This document shows positions 19,459 to 27,791 of a stretch of DNA of 64,000 nucleotides, piece after piece. The stretch is from Sporichthyaceae bacterium. Lineage in GTDB: Bacteria; Actinomycetota; Actinomycetes; Sporichthyales; Sporichthyaceae. Both the position numbers and the translations under genes were made by a program. Numbering within the stretch: position 1 is the first letter of the stretch; the number at the start of each line of letters is the position of its first letter. The DNA lies in NCBI GenBank assembly GCA_036493475.1, contig DASXPS010000118.1, positions 1-64,000 of the forward strand, given 5' to 3'. Under the pieces are notes generated by a model that saw only the letters and a program-made list of their open reading frames with translations, was not told the DNA's origin and did not search any database.

Positions 19459-20187
19459 TCAGAACGGGGGCCAGGGCACCGTGGGCCAACCGTCGTCCCG
19501 TGGGATCGGGTGCACGCCACGGCGCAGCAATCGGGCGATACGTCGCCGGGTCGCGCTGACCTCGTCGGTGGCCAACAACTCCCCGAGCGCGGGCGCCAGC
19601 TCGTCCGACCAGTCGGCGATCAGGCCGGCCAGCACGTCGACCACGTCCTCCGGCAAGGGACTGCCCGCCCAACCCCACAGCAACGTGCGCAACTTGTCCG
19701 GCACCGCGAAGCACAACCCGTGGTCGATGCCGTGCAGCGCGCCGTCCGGAGTGGGCAACACATGACCGCCCTTGCGGTCGGCGTTGTTCACCACCACGTC
19801 GAACACCGCCATGCGCCGCAGCCGCGGGTCGTCGCTGCGCACGAGTGCGATCCGGTCGCAGCGTTGGTCGACCTCCACCCACAGCTGGCACATGCCCGGG
19901 CCCCAGGGTCCCTCACGCATCACCGTCGGCGGCACCACGTCCCAACCGGTGGCCGCGGACACCCGGTAGGCGGCCACCTCGCGCGCGGCCAACGTCCCGT
20001 CCGGGAAGTCCCACAACGGCCGCTCACCGGCGATCGGTTTGTGCACGCAGGCGGCGGTCACCCCGTCCAGGCTCACCGCACAGTAGAGGGTCGCGTTGGA
20101 CGCGTCGACCAGCCGACCGACCACCTCGAGTTCACCGTGGGAGAGCAGGGCCAGCGCACCGGGCAGACCGATCTGGCTGACCGCCAC
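19459..20187 (-). CDS. SCO1664-family protein (PI3/4-kinase-like fold)
   Basis: A 242-residue protein of the SCO1664 family, which has a PI3/4-kinase-like fold. Visible are CVHKPIAGERPLWDFPDG (nucleotide-lysine region), the catalytic-loop-like VVNNADRKGGH, GIDHGLCF (metal-binding Asp) and LRTLLWGWAG. Biochemical function is not established. I chose the GTG at 20187 because it lies downstream of the DUF3090 stop at 20220; a GGAGGAGG site is present but 17 bases away, so the start is uncertain. In actinobacteria this gene regularly sits with mshC and DUF3090, as here. Confidence 0.85.
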   Translation of the reverse strand: MAVSQIGLPGALALLSHGELEVVGRLVDASNATLYCAVSLDGVTAACVHKPIAGERPLWDFPDGTLAAREVAAYRVSAATGWDVVPPTVMREGPWGPGMCQLWVEVDQRCDRIALVRSDDPRLRRMAVFDVVVNNADRKGGHVLPTPDGALHGIDHGLCFAVPDKLRTLLWGWAGSPLPEDVVDVLAGLIADWSDELAPALGELLATDEVSATRRRIARLLRRGVHPIPRDDGWPTVPWPPF

Positions 20188-20219
20188 TGTTGGTACTGCC
20201 GCGACCTCCTCCGGCTGAC

Positions 20220-20783
20220 TCAACGCCGGTGGCCGTTCTGCCGCGGGCAGATATGACCGCCGGCATCCACCGGCAGGCCGCAGAACGGGCACGGCGGGCG
20301 GCCCGCGGACACCACCGACGCGGCGCGCCGGGCGAAGTCGCGGGCCATCTCAGCCGTCAGTCGTACGCGCAACACATCCGGCCCGTCGAGGTCGGTGTCC
20401 TCCTCCTCGATCGCCGGCGCGGAGCCCGCCTCGCCGTCCTCACCGGGTGCCTGGGCGACGATCACCAACCGGTCAACCCGGGGATCCCAGCCCAACGCGA
20501 GCGTTGCGACGCGGAAATCCTCCTCGATGGGGAGCTCGAGCGGATCGAGGTCGGATATCACGGGGACAGCGGTGGGCACCGCCTCCGGGGCGATCCTGCG
20601 CACCTCATCCAGCACTCGGTCGACCTGTTCGGCCAGCAACAGCACCTGCTGCTTCTCCAGGGCGACGCTGGTCAGCCGTCCAGCGGCGCTGGCCTGCAAG
20701 AAGAACGTGCGCTGGCCGGGCTCGCCCACCGTCCCGGCCACGAACCGATCCGGCGGGTCGTAGAGGAACACCTGCCTGGACAT
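20220..20783 (-). CDS. DUF3090-family protein with zinc ribbon
   Basis: A 187-residue protein starting MSRQVFLYDPPDRFVAGTVG, the family signature. The middle has EKQQVLLLAEQVDRVLDEV and an acidic loop (~115-125). The C-terminus ends in a zinc ribbon: CPFCGLPVDAGGHICP. The family is conserved across actinobacteria and unlinked to a known activity. It lies just upstream of the SCO1664 gene and just downstream of the histidine phosphatase gene on the same strand, so the three probably form one operon. ATG at 20783 was preferred over the longer frame because of this conserved N-terminus. Confidence 0.9.
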   Translation of the reverse strand: MSRQVFLYDPPDRFVAGTVGEPGQRTFFLQASAAGRLTSVALEKQQVLLLAEQVDRVLDEVRRIAPEAVPTAVPVISDLDPLELPIEEDFRVATLALGWDPRVDRLVIVAQAPGEDGEAGSAPAIEEEDTDLDGPDVLRVRLTAEMARDFARRAASVVSAGRPPCPFCGLPVDAGGHICPRQNGHRR

Positions 20784-20793
20784 ATGGGGAAGC

Positions 20794-21492
20794 CTACGAC
20801 TTCGGTCCGGCCCCGCCGCCGACCACGGCATCCCCACGGGCGCTACGCCCCCGGCCCGCGGGGGGCCGGTAGGCGGCGGCGTCCCCGCCGGTGTCGTTGA
20901 CCTTGAGCAGGAACGGTCGGCTCTCGGTGTAACGGATCGCGGTGACCGAACCCGGGTCGATCACGATGCGTTGGAAGAGATCCAGGTGCATGCCCAACGC
21001 GTCGGCCACCACGGCCTTGATCAGGTCCCCGTGGCTGCAGGCCACCCAGACCGCGGCCGAGCCGTGTTCGGCGCTCAGGCGCTGGTCCCACTCGCGGATG
21101 GCGTCCACCGCCCGAGCGGCCATTGCGGCCATGGACTCCCCGCCGGGGAACGCCACCGCGCTGGGGTGGGTCTGCACCACCTTCCAGACCTTCTCCTTCA
21201 TCAACTCCTTGATGCTGCGCCCGGTCCAGTCGCCGTAGTCGCACTCGGCCAGTCGCTTCTCCTTCCTTACCCGCCCGCCGGTGGCCGCGAGCAACGGCGC
21301 GACGGTCTCCAGGCACCGCTGCAGCGGGCTGGACACGACCGCGGCCAACGGCAGCCTGGCCAGCCGTTCGGCCACCGCCGCGGCTTGCTCGCGACCCTTG
21401 TCGTCCAAGCCGATGCCGGGGGTGCGCCCGGCCAACACTCCGGAGGTGTTGGCCGTCGACCGGCCGTGTCGGACCAGCAGGACGGTGGCCAC
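20794..21492 (-). CDS. Histidine phosphatase family protein (MSMEG_4193-type)
   Basis: A 232-residue phosphoglycerate-mutase-like phosphatase. The catalytic phospho-acceptor motif is LLVRHGRST near the N-terminus, SSPLQRCLET holds the second Arg, ECDYGDW the acid region, and CSHGDLIKA the second catalytic His. The C-terminal ~30 residues are a Gly/Arg-rich tail. GTG at 21492 is favoured by GAGGGGAA upstream. Substrates of such enzymes range from sugar phosphates to nucleotides; none can be assigned here. It heads a likely operon with the DUF3090 and SCO1664 genes. Confidence 0.88.
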   Translation of the reverse strand: MATVLLVRHGRSTANTSGVLAGRTPGIGLDDKGREQAAAVAERLARLPLAAVVSSPLQRCLETVAPLLAATGGRVRKEKRLAECDYGDWTGRSIKELMKEKVWKVVQTHPSAVAFPGGESMAAMAARAVDAIREWDQRLSAEHGSAAVWVACSHGDLIKAVVADALGMHLDLFQRIVIDPGSVTAIRYTESRPFLLKVNDTGGDAAAYRPPAGRGRSARGDAVVGGGAGPKS

Positions 21493-21584
21493 TGGAATAC
21501 TTCCCCTCACCCTCGCCCGGGCAGGCGCGCCGACACGACCTGCGCTGCCGGGCTCGACGCCCGACGCCGCTTAGCCTTGCCATC

Positions 21585-22559
21585 ATGGAAGCAGCCTCGG
21601 ATTCGATCGCCGGCGGGGGCATGGTGCATCGCCGGGTGGGCCGCAGCGGTCTGAGCGTTTCCCGTCTCGGGCTGGGCACGTCGAGTTGGGGTTCGGTAAC
21701 CGACGCCGCCGACGCCGCGGACGTGCTCACCACGTTCGCCGAGGCCGGCGGCACGCTGATCGACACCGCCCCGCATTACGGCGAGGGCCATGCCGAGGAA
21801 CTGCTCGGCAGCCTGCTGCGCAAGACCGTGCGTCGCGACGAGATGGTCGTGGCCACCAAGGCCGGCCTCGGTCTGCGCGGACCGGATTTGGTGGTGGACA
21901 CCTCCCGGCGCGCACTGCTGGACACCCTCGACCTGTCGCTGGCCCGGTTGGACACCGACCACGTGGACCTTTGGCAGGTGCACGTGTTCGACCCGGCCGC
22001 GCCGCTGGACGAGACGCTCTCCGCGTTGGACCACGCCCTGGCCTCCGGGCGCACCCGTTACGTCGGGGTGTCCAACCACGCGGGCTGGCAGCTGGCCCGC
22101 ACCGCGACGCTGCAGGAGAGCTCGCCGGCGCACGCCCGGATCGTGTCCGACCAGGTGGAGTACTCCCTGCTGCATCGCGGCGCGGAGGCCGAGGTGCTGC
22201 CCGCGGCGGCGGCGTTGGGTGTCGGCGTGCTGGCCTGGGCGCCGCTTGCCGGTGGCGTGCTGACCGGCAAGTACCGCCGCGGGACGCCGATCGATTCCCG
22301 CGCGGGCCGCTCGGACGCCGTGGACCGCTACTTGACGGCGAACGGGCGCCGGGTGGTGGACGCCCTGGTGACGGCGGCCAAGGGATTGGGCGCGACGCCG
22401 CTGGAGGTCGCGCTGGCCTGGGTGCGTGACCACCCCGGCATCAGCTCGGCCATCGTCGGTGCCCGCAGCACCGCGCAGCTGGGTGAACTACTGACCGCGG
22501 AGAAGCTGACGCTGCCCGCGGAGATCCGCACTGCACTGGACGACATCTCCGCGATCTAG
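21585..22559 (+). CDS. Aldo/keto reductase
   Basis: A 324-residue NADPH-dependent aldo/keto reductase with a TIM-barrel layout. The catalytic Tyr is in DTAPHYGEG, the Lys in VATKAG, and the region VDLWQVHVFDP replaces the usual His loop. The cofactor part SSAIVGARSTAQLGE is near the C-terminus. It starts 90 bases from the divergent histidine phosphatase gene. Its stop overlaps by 4 bases the stop of the next gene on the other strand. Substrate unknown. Confidence 0.92.
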   Translation: MEAASDSIAGGGMVHRRVGRSGLSVSRLGLGTSSWGSVTDAADAADVLTTFAEAGGTLIDTAPHYGEGHAEELLGSLLRKTVRRDEMVVATKAGLGLRGPDLVVDTSRRALLDTLDLSLARLDTDHVDLWQVHVFDPAAPLDETLSALDHALASGRTRYVGVSNHAGWQLARTATLQESSPAHARIVSDQVEYSLLHRGAEAEVLPAAAALGVGVLAWAPLAGGVLTGKYRRGTPIDSRAGRSDAVDRYLTANGRRVVDALVTAAKGLGATPLEVALAWVRDHPGISSAIVGARSTAQLGELLTAEKLTLPAEIRTALDDISAI

Positions 22560-23128
22560 TGCGGCGCCGCCCAGCGCACCGGCACGTCGAACCGGCACAG
22601 CACGTCATCCGGGTCCGCCTCGCCGAACGCGTTCTCCATCCAGGTTGCGTCGTCGCCGACCGCGTCGAACGTGGGCAGCACCCAGGTGGTCGCACCGTGC
22701 CAACGCAGACCCACCGCCACGCCGGCGTCCGGGTCGCCCAACGCGCTGTGCCCCCGATCCGCGGCGAGCATGGCCAGCGCCTCGGCGGGGGATCCCGCCT
22801 CCTCGTTGGTCGCCAGGTTCAGCGCCTTCGGGTCGGTGATCGTGAAGTCCCATCGGGCCAACACGGAGAACCGACGTGGGTCGAGGTCCACATCCTCATC
22901 CGCGGATTCCGGTGCCCGGTCCGGCAACTCGAACGGGGTCACCTCATCGTGCTCGCGATACAGCGCGTCGTCATAGGCGGCGGCCGCCGCGCGCACTGCG
23001 CGGTAGGCCGCGGTCACCGCCGGGTCGTTTTCCGAGGCTCGCGCCCCAACCGCAGCCCAGTGCTGTTCCAGCGCCTCGACGAACCCGTTGAGTGCGCTGC
23101 GGGCAACGCCGTTCTCTTCGGTAGACAT
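22556..23128 (-). CDS. Conserved actinobacterial protein of unknown function
   Basis: A 190-residue cytoplasmic protein I cannot assign to a named family. Residues ~15-70 are helical (VEALEQHWAAVGARASENDP), the middle is acidic (SADEDVDLDPRRFSV), and the second half looks like a beta-rich domain with DAVGDDATWMENAFGEADPD. There is no signal peptide or membrane segment. ATG at 23128 (MSTEENG) was chosen because the longer frame adds unlikely sequence. It lies 16 bases after the M20 peptidase gene on the same strand, suggesting one transcript. Confidence 0.75.
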   Translation of the reverse strand: MSTEENGVARSALNGFVEALEQHWAAVGARASENDPAVTAAYRAVRAAAAAYDDALYREHDEVTPFELPDRAPESADEDVDLDPRRFSVLARWDFTITDPKALNLATNEEAGSPAEALAMLAADRGHSALGDPDAGVAVGLRWHGATTWVLPTFDAVGDDATWMENAFGEADPDDVLCRFDVPVRWAAPH

Positions 23129-23144
23129 GAAATCTGATGTCCCG

Positions 23145-24476
23145 TCAGCAGGTGGCCAGGAAGCGGTCGAGCACCCGCACCCCGAAATGCAGGGCATCGA
23201 TCGGCACTCGTTCGTCGACGCCGTGGAACATGGCTGCGAAGTCCAACTCCGGGGCCAGCCGCAGCGGAGCGAAGCCGAAGCAGCGCATGCCCAGCCGGGA
23301 GAACGATTTGGCGTCGGTGCCGCCGCTCATCGCGTATGGGATCGCCCGCGAGCCGGGGTCCTCGGCCTGCAGCGCGGCGACCATGGCGTCCACCAACGCC
23401 CCGTCGAAGGTCGTCTCCATCGCGATGTCGGTGTGGATCATCTCCCGGCGCACCCGGTCGCCGATCAGCTCGTCGATGGTGGCGAAGAACTCGTCCTCGT
23501 AGCCGGGCAGGAATCGCCCGTCCACCACGGCGTGCGCCTCGGTCGGAATCACGTTGGCCTTGTAGCCGGCCTGCAGCATGGTGGGGTTCGCGGTGTTGCG
23601 CAGCGTCGCGCCGATCAGCCGCGACATGGTGCCCAATTTGGACACGGTGGCGTCCAGGTCGTCGGGGTCCAGTGGCACCCCGAGGGCATCGGCGATCTCG
23701 TCGAGGAAGGCCCGCACGGTCTTGGTCATCCGGATCGGGAAGGTGTGGTTGCCGATCGCGGTGACCGCCTCGGCCAGCGCGGTCACCGCGTTGTCCTCGG
23801 CGACCATCGAGCCGTGTCCGGCCCGCCCGGCCGCGACCAGTCGCATCCAGGCCATGCCCTTCTGCGCGGTCTCGATGGCGTAGAGCCGCTTGCCGCCGAC
23901 GGTGATGGAGAAACCACCGACCTCGCTGATCGCCTCCGTGCAGCCCTCGAACAACTCGGGGCGGTTGTCCACCAGGTAGCGAGCGCCCTTGGCGCCGCCG
24001 GCCTCCTCATCGGCGACAAAGGCCAGCACGATGTCCCGCGGCGGCACGCGGCCCTCGGTGCGCCAGGCGCGGATGGTGGACAGGATCATCGCGTCCATGT
24101 CCTTCATGTCCACCGCGCCGCGGCCCCAGATGCAGTTCTCGGCGATCTCGGCGGCAAAGGGTGGGCGGGACCACTCCTCGGCGAACGCCGGCACCACGTC
24201 GAGGTGACCGTGGATCAGCAGGGCGCCACGGGAGGAATCGGCGCCCTCGATGCGGGAAACCACACTGGCCCGGCCGGGGTCGGACTCGATGATCTCGCCG
24301 TCCAACCCGACCTCGGCGAGCTTGCCCGCAACGAACTCGGCGATGCGCCGCTCCCCCGGCCCGGAGGAGTCACCGAAGTTGACCGACTCGATGCGGATCA
24401 GGTCCCGGCACAGGTCGACGACCTCGGCCGCGGCCTTCTCAGCCGTGCTGCTGGGGTCCGGATTACCGCTGTCCAC
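23145..24476 (-). CDS. M20/M25/M40 family metallohydrolase
   Basis: A 443-residue zinc peptidase/deacylase. The first metal-ligand motif is LLIHGHLDVVPA, the second GRGAVDMKDMDA, the catalytic Glu pair is VADEEAGGAKGA, and later ligands fall in the YAMSGGTDAKSF region and GVDERVP. The lid domain with RAGHGSM is present. Such enzymes cleave dipeptides or remove acyl groups from amino acids. GTG at 24476 was chosen because GAGGAG lies about five bases upstream. The frame stays open 5' to 24689, but that part runs antisense through the tRNA-Leu gene and is not real coding. Confidence 0.9.
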   Translation of the reverse strand: MDSGNPDPSSTAEKAAAEVVDLCRDLIRIESVNFGDSSGPGERRIAEFVAGKLAEVGLDGEIIESDPGRASVVSRIEGADSSRGALLIHGHLDVVPAFAEEWSRPPFAAEIAENCIWGRGAVDMKDMDAMILSTIRAWRTEGRVPPRDIVLAFVADEEAGGAKGARYLVDNRPELFEGCTEAISEVGGFSITVGGKRLYAIETAQKGMAWMRLVAAGRAGHGSMVAEDNAVTALAEAVTAIGNHTFPIRMTKTVRAFLDEIADALGVPLDPDDLDATVSKLGTMSRLIGATLRNTANPTMLQAGYKANVIPTEAHAVVDGRFLPGYEDEFFATIDELIGDRVRREMIHTDIAMETTFDGALVDAMVAALQAEDPGSRAIPYAMSGGTDAKSFSRLGMRCFGFAPLRLAPELDFAAMFHGVDERVPIDALHFGVRVLDRFLATC

Positions 24477-24603
24477 ACGCTCTCCTCGCAGGCTTCGGGC
24501 GGGCCGCTGTCCACACCTACCCATACCCAATCCTGCCGTGACGGACGACCGAGAGCGACACCCGCTCGGTGCTAGGGTTCTGCACGGCGTTACGGCGCCC
24601 CAC

Positions 24604-24688
24604 GTCCGGGTGGCGGAATTGGCAGACGCGCTAGCTTGAGGTGCTAGTGCCCCAAAAGGGCATGGGGGTTCAAGTCCCCCCTCGGACA
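24604..24688 (+). tRNA. tRNA-Leu (anticodon GAG)
   Basis: An 85-base class II tRNA. The acceptor stem GTCCGGG / CTCGGAC pairs fully with one G-T. The D-arm contains the TGGCGGAATTGGCAGACGCG element, the anticodon stem CTAGC/GCTAG frames the loop TTGAGGT (anticodon GAG), a long variable arm follows, and the T-arm contains GGTTCAAGTCC. The CCA end is not encoded. Confidence 0.97.
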
Positions 24689-24737
24689 CCCGATTGAGGC
24701 GAGCGGAAAGCGCGAACCGAAGCGTTACGCTCCGCCC

Positions 24738-24887
24738 ATGCAGCTAGCCGTGGCTCTGGTCGGTCTTGCGATCGTGATCCTCCTGGTCGGCCTGGTCGTG
24801 ACCGCGATCAAGGTGCTGTCGCTGATCGCGCTGATGATCCTGGTGCTTGCGATGGCCTACTATTACCGCGACGCGAAACGACAGTAG
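24738..24887 (+). CDS. Small hydrophobic membrane protein
   Basis: A 49-residue reading frame starting MQLAVALVGLAIVILL and ending YYYRDAKRQ. Nearly all of residues 3-40 are hydrophobic, giving one or two membrane segments with a short positively charged tail expected in the cytoplasm. It lies between tRNA-Leu and the APH-fold gene, 11 bases before the latter, and is likely cotranscribed with it. I do not recognise a family. The Shine-Dalgarno site is weak, so translation is probable rather than certain. Confidence 0.6.
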   Translation: MQLAVALVGLAIVILLVGLVVTAIKVLSLIALMILVLAMAYYYRDAKRQ

Positions 24888-24898
24888 CTCGCTCCGCC

Positions 24899-25873
24899 AT
24901 GCCGCTTTCTGAACCGCTGTCCGATCTCCTGGCGCGCGCCGAGGGCCGGGAGCCGATCGATTCGGCGGGTAAGTCCGGGGCTCGGCTGGAGCGGTTGCGC
25001 ATTGACGGCGTCGCCTATGTGCTCAAGGAATTGGATCGTCGGCAGGACTGGACGATGCGGGCGGCGGGTGTGCTGGCCGGGGCGCCCGCGTTGTTGTGGT
25101 CGACCGGGTTGTTGGACCGGTTGCCGGACTGTTTGAACTCCCCGATCGTTGCGGTCGAGGTCGGGCAGACCACCCGGATGCTCATGCACGACGTGAGCGC
25201 CTGGTTGGTGCCGGTGACCGATGAACCGGTGGACCTGGCGATGCATCTGCGGTTCCTGAACCACATGGCGGCCATGCACGCGACCTTCTGGGCCGGCGGC
25301 GCGGAACTCGAGGTGGTGCCGAACATGCACCGATACCTGGAGCTCTCCCCGTGGACCGCGCTGGCCGAGGCCGAGGGTGGTGACCCGCCGTTGGTGCCAC
25401 GCCTGGTCGGTGAGGGTTGGCCGCGGCTGGAGAGCGTCGCGCCGGTCGCGGCGAAAGTCGTGGTGCCCCTCGCCCACGACCCCGGCCCATTGGTCCTGGC
25501 GTTGGACTCAACCCCGCAGACCTTCGTGCACGGCAACTGGAAGCTGGACAACCTCGGCACCGACCCCGACGGGCGCACCGTACTACTGGACTGGGAGTTG
25601 CCCGGCCGTGCGCCGGCGTTGTCCGATCTCGCCTGGTACCTGGCCATCAACTGCCGCCGCCTGCCGCAGTCCAAGGAGGAGACCATCGACGCCTACCGGG
25701 CGGCGCTGGAATCCCGCGGCATAGACACCGCGCCCTGGTGGGACCGCCAACTCACCCTGTGCCTGCTCGGTGCCCTGGTGCAGTTCGGTTGGGAGAAGGC
25801 GCTCGGCGGCTACGACGAGGAACTGGCCTGGTGGGAACAACGCGCGCTGTCCGCGGCCGAGATGTTGACCTGA
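24899..25873 (+). CDS. Aminoglycoside phosphotransferase-fold protein
   Basis: A 324-residue protein of the APH/choline-kinase-like fold. VAYVLKELDR contains a likely ATP lysine. The catalytic loop reads VHGNWKLDNLG; the usual HGD-x(4)-N aspartate is Asn, while the downstream Asn is kept. LLDWELPGRAPALSDLAWYL carries the metal-binding Asp. The catalytic Asp-to-Asn change suggests altered or absent kinase activity. No substrate can be named. It follows the small membrane-protein gene closely. Confidence 0.75.
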   Translation: MPLSEPLSDLLARAEGREPIDSAGKSGARLERLRIDGVAYVLKELDRRQDWTMRAAGVLAGAPALLWSTGLLDRLPDCLNSPIVAVEVGQTTRMLMHDVSAWLVPVTDEPVDLAMHLRFLNHMAAMHATFWAGGAELEVVPNMHRYLELSPWTALAEAEGGDPPLVPRLVGEGWPRLESVAPVAAKVVVPLAHDPGPLVLALDSTPQTFVHGNWKLDNLGTDPDGRTVLLDWELPGRAPALSDLAWYLAINCRRLPQSKEETIDAYRAALESRGIDTAPWWDRQLTLCLLGALVQFGWEKALGGYDEELAWWEQRALSAAEMLT

Positions 25874-25945
25874 TCCCTGATCGGGCATGCCCGGGGTACA
25901 CCGGGGCAGTTCCTGATCATTCATCGTCGGATTCAGGAGTCTGTC

Positions 25946-26362
25946 GTGGCGCTGCTGATCGTGATCGCCCTCATCATCGCGTTGGCCGCTTTCGGTTTCT
26001 TCTGGCACGTGTTGTGGTTGGGCGTGCTGGTGGGCGTGGTCGCGTTGCTGACCCGCCTGGTGCTGATCGGCCTGGACGCGGATCGACCGGCGGGCCGGCT
26101 CAACATCAACGTGCTGCACTCGTTCGGCCGCTACCTGCTGGAGATCAGCGAACGCGCCCGGCGGCGCGGACGCCGCTCTGACGTTGTCGACAATGCCGGC
26201 GCGATGACCGAGGAGAAGACCGACCAGGCGCTGGCCATGGCCCGGGGCGGCATGACGCAAGCGGCCATCGGCCAGGAGCTGGGTGTCAGTTCCTCGACGG
26301 TGTCCCGCCACCTGCGGGCCCGGCGCAAGCAGTCGAAGCAGCGCCGGGCCACCAGCAGTTGA
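25946..26362 (+). CDS. Membrane-anchored helix-turn-helix protein
   Basis: A 138-residue protein joining two parts. Residues ~1-45 are a hydrophobic stretch of two membrane segments (MALLIVIALIIALAAFGFF, then WLGVLVGVVALLTRL). After a basic linker (RARRRGRRSD), residues ~90-125 form a resolvase/Hin-like HTH: GGMTQAAIGQELGVSSS followed by TVSRHLRARRK. This suggests a DNA-binding domain tethered to the membrane. The GTG start has AGGAG seven bases upstream. It stands between the APH-fold gene and the convergent SRPBCC gene; no partner gene is obvious. Confidence 0.75.
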   Translation: MALLIVIALIIALAAFGFFWHVLWLGVLVGVVALLTRLVLIGLDADRPAGRLNINVLHSFGRYLLEISERARRRGRRSDVVDNAGAMTEEKTDQALAMARGGMTQAAIGQELGVSSSTVSRHLRARRKQSKQRRATSS

Positions 26363-26368
26363 CGAGGA

Positions 26369-26824
26369 TCAGCTGCGCGGCACGTCCCCCCGCCACTGCC
26401 CGGTTTCCGAACCGTGGTCCTCCATGAACTTCTTGAACCGCTTGAGATCGGACTTCACCCGGTGGTCGTCCACGCCCACCAGGGCACCGGCCTTCTCCAC
26501 CAAACCCTCGGGCTGCCAGTCGATCTGCGCAGTCACCCGGGAGGACTTGGCGTCCAGCTTGTGGAAGGTGATGACCCCGGCGTGCGTCGTGCCGTCGGTG
26601 CTCTTCCAGGCCACCCGCTCATCCGGGTGTTGCTCGGTGATCTCGGTGTCGAACTCGCGGGTCACACCGCCGATGTTCGTCTTCCAATGCAGGTGGGTGT
26701 CATCGGTCTGCCGGATCTGCTCGACGCCGTCCATGAACTTCGGGAACGACTCGAACTGGGTCCACTGGTTGTAGGCAGTGGTCACGTCCACTGCCACGTC
26801 GATGGTTTCAGTCACACTGGCCAT
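26369..26824 (-). CDS. SRPBCC-family (cyclase/dehydrase-like) protein
   Basis: A 151-residue START-like hydrophobic-ligand protein. Typical features are TIDVAVDVTTAYNQWTQFESF at the start, FPKFMDGVEQIRQ, the central VAWKSTDGTTHAGVITFHKL, and the long C-terminal helix with VKSDLKRFKKFMEDHG. Members act as polyketide cyclases, lipid-binding proteins or stress proteins; this stand-alone type is common in actinobacteria and functionally open. It ends a minus-strand run below phaZ and phaC and may be cotranscribed with them, with about 98 bases between it and phaZ. Confidence 0.85.
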   Translation of the reverse strand: MASVTETIDVAVDVTTAYNQWTQFESFPKFMDGVEQIRQTDDTHLHWKTNIGGVTREFDTEITEQHPDERVAWKSTDGTTHAGVITFHKLDAKSSRVTAQIDWQPEGLVEKAGALVGVDDHRVKSDLKRFKKFMEDHGSETGQWRGDVPRS

Positions 26825-26922
26825 TACTGCACCCCCGATTGCGGGCGGGATGAATCTTCTGTCCCCGAGGGCCTTCCCGGGCCACCTCCGAGCCATGCGC
26901 CACGCCGCGGCACGCAGGAAGC

Positions 26923-27747
26923 TCAGCGATTCAGGAACTCCACAATCACCGGGGCCAATTCCTCGGCGCTGGTCAGCAGACCCAGGTGCCCGTCGCGGTA
27001 GATGTGCAGTTCGCCGTGCGGCAGCAGCGAACTCATCAGGCGCGCGTTCACCAACGGCACGATCGGGTCGTCCTCGCCGGCCACCACCAACGTGGGCTGG
27101 CGGATCAACGGCAACGCGGGCAGGCTCGACCAGCCCGCACCTGCGGCCAACTGCAACGCGTAGCCGCGCTTGGGGCCGACCACATTGCGTTGGTGCAGCA
27201 CCTCGCTGATGCACCCCGGATCCTGGCGCACCTTGCCGCCGTACAACTCCGGCGCCACCGCGCGTGCCCATTGGGGATCGCGGTGCCGGCGCGGGGTGAG
27301 CATCTTGTACAGCACGCCCGGCTTCGCGGGCACCATCAACATCCCGGTGCCGGTGCCGACGAGCACCAGCCGGCGGCAGCACAACGGGTGCTGGAAAGCG
27401 AACTGCTGGGCCAGCGCGCCGCCCCAGGACAACCCGAGGATGTCCACCTGGCGATAACCCAACCGGTCCAACAACCGACGCAGCGTCAGGGCCAAACCGG
27501 CGAAGGTGTAGGGCACATTGGGCAGCGGCGACCCACCGACGCCCGGCACATCGAAGCGGACGACCTCGAGGGACGCGGGCAACGCGGCCACAAAGGGGTC
27601 GAGCACATCCAGGCTGGTGCCGATGCCGTTGCACAGCACCAGCGGACGACGACGAGCGGTGCCGGGGCGCACGCTGTAGCGGATGCGCTGCCCGAACACG
27701 CGCATGCGCTGGTTGGCGACGCCGGTCGCCGGCCCGGGACCGGTCAT
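26923..27747 (-). CDS. phaZ: Intracellular PHA depolymerase-type hydrolase (PhaZ)
   Basis: A 274-residue alpha/beta hydrolase resembling medium-chain PHA depolymerases. PLVLCNGIGTSLDVLDPF is the oxyanion-loop region, the nucleophile elbow is LGLSWGGALAQQFAFQHP (Ser), AGEDDPIVP holds the acid and YRDGHLGLL the His. The GLSWGGALAQQF string is characteristic of PhaZ. Such enzymes release hydroxyalkanoate monomers from stored polymer granules. The ATG at 27747 has GGGGGAG upstream. It lies 44 bases downstream of phaC on the same strand, so storage and mobilisation genes are probably cotranscribed. Confidence 0.85.
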   Translation of the reverse strand: MTGPGPATGVANQRMRVFGQRIRYSVRPGTARRRPLVLCNGIGTSLDVLDPFVAALPASLEVVRFDVPGVGGSPLPNVPYTFAGLALTLRRLLDRLGYRQVDILGLSWGGALAQQFAFQHPLCCRRLVLVGTGTGMLMVPAKPGVLYKMLTPRRHRDPQWARAVAPELYGGKVRQDPGCISEVLHQRNVVGPKRGYALQLAAGAGWSSLPALPLIRQPTLVVAGEDDPIVPLVNARLMSSLLPHGELHIYRDGHLGLLTSAEELAPVIVEFLNR

Positions 27748-27791
27748 TCCGTGCTCCCCCCTGGACCCCCTACTCGGGAGTATAGGGAGCG

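Noticed and set aside
24477-24689. N-terminal extension of the M20 peptidase frame to 24689.
   Set aside because: It is antisense to the tRNA-Leu gene (the product starts MSEGGLEPPC, a common tRNA shadow) and a good start with a ribosome site exists at 24476.
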